From: Nitrospirota bacterium
Lineage (GTDB): Bacteria > Nitrospirota > Nitrospiria > Nitrospirales > UBA8639
Assembly: GCA_029865515.1 (NCBI GenBank)
Contig: JAOUGQ010000174.1
Location: forward strand, 1 to 6,345
Direction of reading: 5' to 3'
Length of the DNA stretch: 6,345 bases
Position 1 is the first letter of the stretch; every line of letters starts with the position of its first letter. The notes under the pieces were generated by a model. That model saw only the letters and a program-made list of their open reading frames with translations. It did not search any database and had not been told where the DNA came from. Position numbers and translations under genes: made by a program. Shown in pieces: positions 1-4,951 of this stretch.

Positions 1-1
1 A

Positions 2-826
2 ATTTTGATCACGACCCTCAGCCCCACGTCGGGGACCGCAACCATCTTCGGACATGATGTCGTCAAAGAAGCCGATACGATTCGACGGCTCATCGGCTAC
101 GTGCCGCAAGAAAGAGCCATCGACCGTTTTCTCACAGGCCGGGAACATCTGCTGTTGCTCGCGGATCTTTATCATCTACCCAAGGACGAAGCCCTCACCA
201 GGATTGCGTCACTCTTAAAACTGGTCGATCTCGAAGAACATGCCGATCGCGTGGCCAAAGGGTATTCCGGTGGGATGAAACGCAAGCTGGATATTGCCTG
301 CGGCTTATTGCCGAATCCGAAGGTACTCTTTTTGGACGAACCCACCCTGGGGCTCGACGTCCAGAGTCGCCTCAATATCTGGCAATATCTCAGGCAGTTG
401 CGCCAGCAGGGGATGACCATTGTGATGACGACAAATTATTTGGATGAAGCCGACCAGCTATGTGATCGACTCGCCATTATTGACCGGGGGGAAATCCGCG
501 CCATTGGCTCACCAAAAGATTTAAAGGCCAGTTTGGGTGGAGATGGCGTGTGGCTGACTCTTGGGGATCGACAACCTCAGTTAGTAGAAAAACTCTCGAC
601 CGCACTGAAAGGCTTACCCTTCGTGCGTGCCATTCGTCCCACTCCAGAGGGGCTTGATATACGGGTAGATGCTCCTGAGAAGGCGCTGCCCGCTATTCTC
701 GAGACTACAAATCGAATAGGATGTCGATTGGATGGAATCGAATATCATCGGCCACGGCTGGATGACGTGTTTGTGGCTCACACAGGCCGGTCCCTCAAAG
801 ACCAACCCCCCGAACCCACGACTTAA
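2..826 (+). CDS. ABC transporter ATP-binding protein, DrrA-like (5' end missing)
   Basis: Cytoplasmic ATPase subunit of an ABC-2 type exporter; it hydrolyses ATP to drive the permease encoded next. The frame is open to the left edge. The first visible residues (ILITTLSPTSG) are those that normally follow the Walker A helix, so Walker A and roughly the first 40-50 residues lie outside the window, and the TTG at 5 is not a real start. Counting from that TTG as residue 1: Q-loop GYVPQE 31-36, signature YSGGMKRKL 87-95, Walker B and D-loop KVLFLDEPTLGLD 106-118. The switch position is TTNYLDEAD (142-150), with Asn144 where most ABC ATPases have His. The C-terminal tail ending in RLDDVFVAHTGRSL (251-264) is typical of the DrrA/NodI/CcmA-like branch. 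The permease gene follows after 42 nt, probably in the same operon. Family is certain; the substrate (drug, lipid, polysaccharide) cannot be read from the sequence. Confidence 0.95.
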   Translation: MLITTLSPTSGTATIFGHDVVKEADTIRRLIGYVPQERAIDRFLTGREHLLLLADLYHLPKDEALTRIASLLKLVDLEEHADRVAKGYSGGMKRKLDIACGLLPNPKVLFLDEPTLGLDVQSRLNIWQYLRQLRQQGMTIVMTTNYLDEADQLCDRLAIIDRGEIRAIGSPKDLKASLGGDGVWLTLGDRQPQLVEKLSTALKGLPFVRAIRPTPEGLDIRVDAPEKALPAILETTNRIGCRLDGIEYHRPRLDDVFVAHTGRSLKDQPPEPTT

Positions 827-868
827 TACATATCCTGTAGAACTTCACTGTCCTGGAAAGGTTTCTCC

Positions 869-1648
869 ATGAATGAACAAATACAAGAAGTGCTTGCCCT
901 GACCAATCGATGGGTCAAGCGATTGAGCCGCGAAAAGTTCAGCATGCTGTTTACGCTAATTCAGCCCATGCTGTTTTGGCTTATCTTTTTTGGCAACCTG
1001 TTTCAGCGGGCAGCCGATGTGCAGGTTGTCCAGGCTCCGAATTACATGAGTTTTCTCGCGGCCGGCGTCGTCGTCATGACCGTGCTTAACAACGGCCTGG
1101 CTGGTGGGGTGGACTTACTGTTTGACAAAGAAAACGGGTTTCTGGAGCGGTTGATGGCCACCCCCATCCGGCGATCGTCGGTCATTCTCAGTCGGTTCCT
1201 GTTTGTGATGGCCATCACCGCCATGCAAATTCTGGTTATCCTGGGAGTGGCTTTTTTGTTTGGGGTAAGCGCGGAAACCGGAATCTTAGGTATCGCCCTC
1301 ATCTTAGTCATCGGCATGCTGTTTGGTGTCGGGCTCACCGCCATTTCCATGGCCATGGCTTTTTCCGTGAAAAGTCACGGAGATTTCTTCTCGGTGCTGG
1401 GTTTCCTCTCGCTCCCGATGATCTTTTTGAGCTCGGCGTTGGTCCCATTAGCGGCCATGCCGGGGTGGATGAAAACACTGGCCTTCTTCAACCCCATGAC
1501 CTGGGTGATTGATGCTATCCGGCCGTTGATTCTTTCCGGTTGGAGCCAGGCACTTCCTCAAGTGGCCATCGCACTGGGGGTCCTCGCCGTATTTGACGCC
1601 CTGTGTCTCTATGGGGGAGCCCGCGCGTTCAAACGCTCCGTCGGCTAA
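869..1648 (+). CDS. ABC-2 type transporter permease, DrrB-like
   Basis: Inner-membrane permease partner of the upstream ATPase. The protein has 259 residues, usual for the ABC-2 membrane family. Six hydrophobic segments lie at about 24-45, 59-82, 109-132, 138-165, 174-196 and 231-249. The N-terminal amphipathic stretch with RWVKRLSREK (14-23) resembles the coupling region of the family. The conserved ABC-2 block is present: the cytoplasmic loop FLERLMATPIRRSS (91-104), then SSALVPLAAMPGWM (188-201) and NPMTWVIDAIRPL (208-220), which matches the family pattern NP-x-T-x-hydrophobic-x-D-A-h-R. The ATG at 869 has the purine-rich GGAAAGG at 855-861 seven nucleotides before it, supporting this start. 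The gene follows the ATPase stop by 42 nt with no terminator between them. Export direction follows from the family; the substrate is unknown. Confidence 0.94.
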   Translation: MNEQIQEVLALTNRWVKRLSREKFSMLFTLIQPMLFWLIFFGNLFQRAADVQVVQAPNYMSFLAAGVVVMTVLNNGLAGGVDLLFDKENGFLERLMATPIRRSSVILSRFLFVMAITAMQILVILGVAFLFGVSAETGILGIALILVIGMLFGVGLTAISMAMAFSVKSHGDFFSVLGFLSLPMIFLSSALVPLAAMPGWMKTLAFFNPMTWVIDAIRPLILSGWSQALPQVAIALGVLAVFDALCLYGGARAFKRSVG

Positions 1649-1657
1649 AAAGGCTTT

Positions 1658-1684
1658 TGTCTCATCATGACCCTGGTTGAGACA
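1658..1684. repeat. Inverted repeat after the ABC permease gene
   Basis: TGTCTCA (1658-1664) and TGAGACA (1678-1684) are perfect 7-bp arms around a 13-nt loop, starting 9 nt after the permease stop. No T-run follows on the plus strand, so this is at best a weak or factor-assisted terminator or an mRNA-end hairpin. It lies in the 86-bp gap before the next gene on the same strand. Confidence 0.4.
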
Positions 1685-1721
1685 CGTCTTACTGTTGCGG
1701 AAGGCGCAGTGTTATCTACTC

Positions 1722-1725
1722 AGGA
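1722..1725 (+). promoter_or_regulatory. Ribosome binding site fixing a TTG start
   Basis: AGGA lies 9 nt before TTG at 1735. The frame is open back to 1681, but that stretch contains no ATG or GTG, and the first in-frame Met codon is near residue 193. This Shine-Dalgarno match therefore supports TTG as the initiation codon. Confidence 0.55.
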
Positions 1726-1734
1726 CTAACCTTC

Positions 1735-2610
1735 TTGCATTCACCTTCTGAGACAAAAATTCAAGCCCTGCTTCGTTTGCTGTCCGACCCCAACGAACAG
1801 GTCGCCAAAACGATCCAACAGGAGTTCGTGCGTATCGGGCCCTCAGCGTTACCGTTTCTGGAGAAGGCCAGCGCGGAAGATACGGCCTTGGGATCACGGG
1901 TGGCCTTTGTCAAAGATGAAATTTGTTTTGAACAACTCAAAGGGGAATTCAGCACATTCGTCGCTCATTGCTCACGCCAGATTGATTGGGAGCAGGGTGC
2001 ATTCCTCATCGCCAAGGTCGCCTACCCGTATGTCGATATTCCTCATTATCAAAAGTGTCTTGATCACCTGGCTGAAGAATTTAGGACGAAATGGCATGCC
2101 GAAGATACTCCGCCAGGAAAATGCGCCAGACTCCTCAGCGCATTCCTCTTTAAAGACAAGGGATTCTCGGGCAATCGCATCCATTACCACGATCCCGACA
2201 ATAGCTACCTGCATCGGGTCATCGAATCCCGGCAAGGGATTCCCATCTCTCTCTCGGCCATCTATGTGTTTGTGGGAAACCGGTTGGGGTTGCCCCTCGC
2301 CGGGGTGGGAATGCCCGGACATTTCCTGGTGAAGATTGAAGGAGAATCCACACCGCAATTTGTGGATTGTTTCAACGGTGGAGCATTCTTACGGGAACAA
2401 GACTGTGAGCAATTTATTACGGCATCCGGGTTGGACTATGATCCACAGTTTCTGGAAAAGAGTCCGACAAGACTGATTCTTGCCCGCATGCTCAGAAACC
2501 TGCTGAGTATTTATGAGCGGGAACCAGAGAACCCCATGACGGTGCGGATACAGACCCTGCTCCAAGTTCTGGAGGAATCGTTCCCCGAGCAGAATCCCTC
2601 TTCCCTCTAG
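1735..2610 (+). CDS. SirB1-family transglutaminase-like protein with HEAT-like N-terminus
   Basis: A 291-residue soluble protein without signal peptide or membrane segments. Residues 8-46 (QIQ-like helix pair, LLRLLSDPNEQVAKTIQQEF then GPSALPFLEKA) look like one HEAT-type helical repeat. Residues about 70-225 carry the transglutaminase-like core of the SirB1 family: YPYVDIPHYQKCLDHLAEEF, GFSGNRIHYHDPDNSYLHRV, then RQGIPISLSAIYVFVGNRLG (166-185), GVGMPGHFLVK (190-200) and FVDCFNGG (209-216). His196 and Asp211 sit where the His and Asp of a Cys-His-Asp triad would be. The usual catalytic Cys position falls in GIPISLS, here Ser, as I recall for many SirB1 relatives, so transglutaminase or protease activity should not be assumed. 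A helical C-terminus (245-285) resembles the TPR-like tail of these proteins. Starts at TTG and is convergent with the next gene. Family is well supported; biochemical role is unknown. Confidence 0.88.
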   Translation: MHSPSETKIQALLRLLSDPNEQVAKTIQQEFVRIGPSALPFLEKASAEDTALGSRVAFVKDEICFEQLKGEFSTFVAHCSRQIDWEQGAFLIAKVAYPYVDIPHYQKCLDHLAEEFRTKWHAEDTPPGKCARLLSAFLFKDKGFSGNRIHYHDPDNSYLHRVIESRQGIPISLSAIYVFVGNRLGLPLAGVGMPGHFLVKIEGESTPQFVDCFNGGAFLREQDCEQFITASGLDYDPQFLEKSPTRLILARMLRNLLSIYEREPENPMTVRIQTLLQVLEESFPEQNPSSL

Positions 2611-2633
2611 CCCTATCCCTGTTTCCAACCAGG

Positions 2634-3386
2634 TTAGACCGTGAGTGACAATAAATCTTTGCCTTTGAGTATGGGCCCTGAGAAAAATCGGCGGGCCTGG
2701 GTAACCACATTCGACCGGTCCGCAGCCTGATAGAAATGCGAAAGCACCAACCGCTTCACTCCGGCTTCCCGGGCGACCTTTCCGCACTCCTCTGCATGCA
2801 TATGTGCTCCACCGGGTTGAGATGCGGCAAATGAACAATCCAAAATAGCGAGGTCGACATTCCGGCAGAGGGAAATCAGATGAGGGGAAGCGACGGCATC
2901 CCCGGAAAATGCCACGGATCGCCCCTGGTATTCGAGACGATATCCCAGGCAAATTTGTTGATCGGAATGAGTCATGGGCCATGGGGTCACTCGTGTCTCG
3001 CCAATGGCAAAGGACCGGCCTTGGACCTCTTTGAGGGTCACCGGAAAAGGCGCATCAGAAAAGTTAGGAAACGTGCGAAAGATCGTCCGAAATAACCGTT
3101 TCGTCCCTGGAGGGCCAAGGATGCTCAGGCCGGGACGGACGGTGACGAACCTGGAATAGCACACGGCATCAAAGAAAAATGGAATAAAATCCGAGAAATG
3201 GTCCGCATGGTAATGGGTAAAAAGTAGATGTTGGATGGTATGGCGATCAACGCCGGTTTGTAATAAATTGGAGAGCGTTCGCGGACCAAAATCCAGTAGA
3301 ATAGGCCGGTCCGTCTGGAATAAATACCCGGCCGCAGCCCGGGTGGGATGAATATTCGTTCCTGAGCCTAATATAGTGACTTTCAC
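2634..3386 (-). CDS. MBL-fold metallo-hydrolase, RNase Z-like
   Basis: Cytoplasmic metal-dependent hydrolase of the metallo-beta-lactamase fold, 250 residues. The start is MKVTILGSGTN, the usual first strand, followed by LLDFGPRTL (30-38). The metal-binding set is complete in family order: HYHADH (His58, His60, Asp62, His63), His140 in PMTHSDQQ, Asp163 in FSGDAV, and His217 in LVLSHFY. HAEECGKVAREAGVKRLVLSH is the region preceding the last His in RNase Z / arylsulfatase-like relatives. It is shorter than a typical bacterial RNase Z (about 300 residues) and I see no glycine-rich exosite arm for tRNA, so tRNA 3' processing is not implied. Phosphodiesterase or another ester hydrolase is equally possible. 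The GTG start (3386-3384) is preceded by AGG on the minus strand (3396-3394) with a 7-nt spacer. It ends 23 nt from the convergent SirB1-like gene and diverges from the HEAT gene. Confidence 0.9.
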   Translation of the reverse strand: MKVTILGSGTNIHPTRAAAGYLFQTDRPILLDFGPRTLSNLLQTGVDRHTIQHLLFTHYHADHFSDFIPFFFDAVCYSRFVTVRPGLSILGPPGTKRLFRTIFRTFPNFSDAPFPVTLKEVQGRSFAIGETRVTPWPMTHSDQQICLGYRLEYQGRSVAFSGDAVASPHLISLCRNVDLAILDCSFAASQPGGAHMHAEECGKVAREAGVKRLVLSHFYQAADRSNVVTQARRFFSGPILKGKDLLSLTV

Positions 3387-3434
3387 CGGAATACCTGACC
3401 GTCAGATAAGAAATCTCTCTTTACTGAATCTTGC
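3387..3434. promoter_or_regulatory. 48-bp divergent spacer with short palindrome
   Basis: This short interval separates the start codons of the metallo-hydrolase (minus) and the HEAT protein (plus), so it must hold at least part of both leaders. It contains the near-perfect palindrome CTGAC-C-GTCAG at 3395-3405, which overlaps the Shine-Dalgarno of the minus-strand gene. I cannot recognise convincing -35/-10 pairs for either direction. An operator role is inference only. Confidence 0.35.
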
Positions 3435-4070
3435 ATGAGTAATCAACCCGAAACGACCCGGTCAATCAACCCGTTTGTCGGCCTGTTAGTCCTGGGGCTG
3501 ATCGTAGCAGGCATATGGATATGGAATCATCTGAACTTTGATACCCAGGATTACATCACCGACGAGATCGTTCCCATACTTGGAGTCATCATCGCGATGG
3601 GAGGTGGCCTTTGGATCGGCATGAGAAAATGGCGCGCCCGCAAAGAACGCCTTCAACTCCGGGATCGGATCCTGCAACGCTTTCAAAAAGAACCGTCGCC
3701 CCAAAAACGCCGAGATCTCGCGTTTACGCTCATTGAAGTAAACCAATTTGAACCGGAAGGATTGGAGGCCGTCGCCGAGCCGATGGCGGAACTCTTTATT
3801 TGGACTCTGAAGACCGCGCTCGGTGACAAACAGCATCGCATACGGGGAATGGCAGCCAGTTACCTCGGAATCTTGAAACATCAACCCTCGATCCCCTTAT
3901 TGATTCGTGCATTGGAAGATGATCATGCCCATGTGCGAGCCTGTGCCGCATTAGCCCTGGGTCGCATGCGGGCCCAGGAAGCCAAAGCGAAATTGGAAGA
4001 GAAGATGAAGGAAGACTGGGATCAAACGGTGCGCAGCCGCTCACGTGAGGCATTGGAACGAATGCCCTAG
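3435..4070 (+). CDS. Membrane-anchored HEAT-repeat protein
   Basis: A 211-residue protein with two parts. The N-terminus has two hydrophobic segments, about 13-31 (FVGLLVLGLIVAGIWIW region) and 45-63 (IVPILGVIIAMGGGLWIGM), followed by the basic RKWRARKERLQLRDR, so the bulk should face the cytoplasm. Residues about 88-211 form a helical solenoid of HEAT type. The clearest unit is SIPLLIRALEDDHAHVRACAALALGRM (152-178), with conserved Pro, Asp-x-x-x-V-R and Ala-x-x-ALG positions, preceded by HRIRGMAASYLGIL (134-147) and followed by a partial unit WDQTVRSRSREALERM. HEAT repeats usually bind proteins; no catalytic residues are visible. The ATG at 3435 lacks a recognisable Shine-Dalgarno, but no better in-frame start exists nearby. 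Probably monocistronic, as genes on both sides run the other way. Partner unknown. Confidence 0.85.
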   Translation: MSNQPETTRSINPFVGLLVLGLIVAGIWIWNHLNFDTQDYITDEIVPILGVIIAMGGGLWIGMRKWRARKERLQLRDRILQRFQKEPSPQKRRDLAFTLIEVNQFEPEGLEAVAEPMAELFIWTLKTALGDKQHRIRGMAASYLGILKHQPSIPLLIRALEDDHAHVRACAALALGRMRAQEAKAKLEEKMKEDWDQTVRSRSREALERMP

Positions 4071-4078
4071 GATGCCTC
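4047..4078. repeat. Overlapping hairpins at convergent gene ends
   Basis: GAGGCAT (4047-4053) pairs perfectly with ATGCCTC (4072-4078), and the stem extends one more T-A pair at 4046/4079. Within the same stretch GGCATT (4049-4054) can instead pair with AATGCC (4061-4066) around a 6-nt loop. The two structures exclude each other and span the HEAT gene's stop codon. No T-run follows on either strand, so a classical intrinsic terminator is not shown. A further 6-bp AT-rich pair, AAATTG (4079-4084) with CAATTT (4094-4099), lies immediately beyond, overlapping the stop of the convergent gene. Confidence 0.4.
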
Positions 4079-4092
4079 AAATTGCGTTGGAG

Positions 4093-4722
4093 TCAATTTA
4101 ATTCCTGATTCAATGCCGTTTCATCAGCCCCGGTAAAACGATAACCCTTATTCATCAAAATTTGCATGCCCTCCATCAGAACGTTGAACTGCACTTCCCT
4201 CCGGATGGTATCGAACAGCCCCGTCAGATTTCCCATGTAGCTTCCCAAGGGTTGTCCCTCGTGAAATGGGAGCCCGAAGGATTCGAGGACATCCTGAATT
4301 TCATCTGAACTATATTCCTGGTTGTCATCGCCATCTCCCACCAGGGCCATTTGAAAAAAGGTGAGGCTGAGGGAGAGAAGCTGTTGCGCCTGCCCGAAAG
4401 CCTGTCTGGCCTGTTCCAATCCCTCCGGGAACAACTTGACGCAATCTACATCAGGCTCCGTCTGCCCGAGTGGAAAGAAGTGGATCTTCTCGACCTCAGG
4501 CCGAGGGGGCTTTTGGCCAATTTGTTTATAAAACCAGATTGTACAGGTATCGGCGAGAGAAAACTCCCGCTTATCTTTTTCAATTTGCGCGCCGATGTGT
4601 CTGGTGAAGCCTTGAAAGACATCCGCACCGGGTGAAGCCCACGCAGAAGCTTGGAAATCTTGTACCCAACAGAATCCTGTGAGTCCAATAATCAGAAGAA
4701 CAATACATAACCGGTGTTTCAA
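4093..4722 (-). CDS. Exported protein of unknown function with EF-hand-like loop
   Basis: I do not recognise the family. From the TTG at 4722 the product has 209 residues: a signal peptide (LKHRLCIVLLIIGLTGFCWV core) with a likely cleavage after ASAWA, then a soluble, acidic, mostly helical mature domain. Two Cys remain after cleavage (ADTCTIW and DVDCVKL), possibly a disulfide in the periplasm. The loop DGDDNQEYSSDE at 4300-4335 matches an EF-hand: Asp at 1 and 3, Asn at 5, a hydrophobic residue at 8, Glu at 12. It is flanked by helix-like LLSLSLTFFQMALV and IQDVLESFGL. The standard Gly at position 6 is Gln. An in-frame ATG at 4743 would add seven residues, but its only upstream AGGA is 3 nt away, whereas TTG 4722 has GGAGGG at 8 nt, so I prefer TTG. 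Convergent with the HEAT gene and divergent from the cyclodeaminase gene. Calcium binding is inference from the motif. Confidence 0.8.
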   Translation of the reverse strand: MKHRLCIVLLIIGLTGFCWVQDFQASAWASPGADVFQGFTRHIGAQIEKDKREFSLADTCTIWFYKQIGQKPPRPEVEKIHFFPLGQTEPDVDCVKLFPEGLEQARQAFGQAQQLLSLSLTFFQMALVGDGDDNQEYSSDEIQDVLESFGLPFHEGQPLGSYMGNLTGLFDTIRREVQFNVLMEGMQILMNKGYRFTGADETALNQELN

Positions 4723-4730
4723 TTTTCTGG

Positions 4731-4736
4731 CCCTCC
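4731..4736 (-). promoter_or_regulatory. Strong ribosome binding site for the TTG start at 4722
   Basis: On the minus strand this reads GGAGGG, with an 8-nt spacer to TTG (4722-4720). It is the best Shine-Dalgarno I noticed in the window and lies inside the longer ATG-started reading, which argues that the ATG at 4743 is not the main start. Confidence 0.6.
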
Positions 4737-4753
4737 AGATCATAAATCCTATT

Positions 4754-4762
4754 AGTATAGCA
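4754..4762 (-). promoter_or_regulatory. Extended -10 promoter for the exported protein
   Basis: On the minus strand this reads TGC-TATACT, an extended -10 element with five of six matches to TATAAT. A partial -35 (TTCTCA, 4783-4778, four of six matches to TTGACA) lies 18 nt upstream. Transcription would start near 4747, giving a leader of about 25 nt to the TTG start with the GGAGGG inside it. The fit of promoter, Shine-Dalgarno and start supports the call, but no start-site data are available. Confidence 0.45.
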
Positions 4763-4797
4763 TCGGAGGGAAACAGATGAGAATTAATCCTTCACCT

Positions 4798-4821
4798 TTT
4801 CCCTGTTCATTTCCCTGTTCA
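4798..4821. repeat. Perfect 12-bp tandem repeat, two copies
   Basis: TTTCCCTGTTCA occurs at 4798-4809 and again, immediately adjacent, at 4810-4821. It lies in the divergent spacer, about 130-150 bp before the cyclodeaminase start and 50-75 bp upstream of the predicted minus-strand transcription start. Such spacing would suit an activator or repressor site; no protein is assigned. Confidence 0.75.
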
Positions 4822-4835
4822 ATCAGACAGAACAG
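4815..4835. promoter_or_regulatory. Inverted repeat CTGTTC / GAACAG, possible operator
   Basis: CTGTTC (4815-4820) and GAACAG (4830-4835) are perfect inverted 6-bp arms with a 9-nt centre. The left arm belongs to the second copy of the tandem repeat, so the region has three related half-sites (4803, 4815, 4830). The same stretch also reads CTGT-N8-ACAG (4815-4830), the core of the gammaproteobacterial LexA box, though neither flanking gene is a known SOS gene and the match may be chance. The remaining spacer (4836-4935) shows nothing I can name. Confidence 0.4.
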
Positions 4836-4936
4836 ACAAAAGAATTCAGGCAGAGATAATCAACGCAAACCCTTTGTATCGCGCAAAACCGATGAACTTT
4901 CAAACAACCAACTCATCCAGTGCTTGCCGTATTTCA

Positions 4937-4945
4937 TGGTAAAAT
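4937..4945 (+). promoter_or_regulatory. Extended -10 promoter abutting the cyclodeaminase start
   Basis: TGG-TAAAAT has the TGn extension and five of six matches to TATAAT. Initiation 6-7 nt downstream would fall at about 4951-4952, on the ATG itself, so the mRNA would be leaderless or nearly so. This agrees with the absence of a Shine-Dalgarno before 4952. No good -35 is visible, which extended -10 promoters tolerate. Inference only. Confidence 0.4.
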
Positions 4946-4951
4946 AATTTC

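Noticed and set aside
5..7. TTG as the start of the first gene
   Set aside because: The upstream codon keeps the frame open to the edge, and Walker A, essential to the family, would be missing; the gene is simply cut by the window.
1658..1684. Calling a Rho-independent terminator after the ABC permease
   Set aside because: The stem is only 7 bp with a 13-nt loop and no T-run follows, so it is listed only as an inverted repeat.
1907..2358. Open frames on both strands inside the SirB1-like gene
   Set aside because: The true frame has clear family motifs throughout; the products of these alternatives resemble no domain.
2389..2982. 197-codon open frame on the minus strand across the SirB1-like gene end and the metallo-hydrolase 3' end
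   Set aside because: It overlaps two well-supported genes, has a low-complexity Arg/Gly/Pro/Ser-rich product with no recognisable domain, and reads as a frame shadow.
2634..3386. Naming the metallo-hydrolase as RNase Z (rnz)
   Set aside because: The metal ligands fit, but the protein is short and lacks a visible tRNA-binding exosite, so a tRNA-processing role is not supported.
4798..4821. CRISPR-like or mobile-element repeats
   Set aside because: Only two directly adjacent 12-bp copies without spacers, and no transposase, integrase or cas gene in the window.
4815..4830. Calling a LexA/SOS box
   Set aside because: CTGT-N8-ACAG matches the enterobacterial core, but LexA motifs differ among phyla, neither neighbour is a known SOS gene, and the match overlaps a repeat that could produce it by chance.
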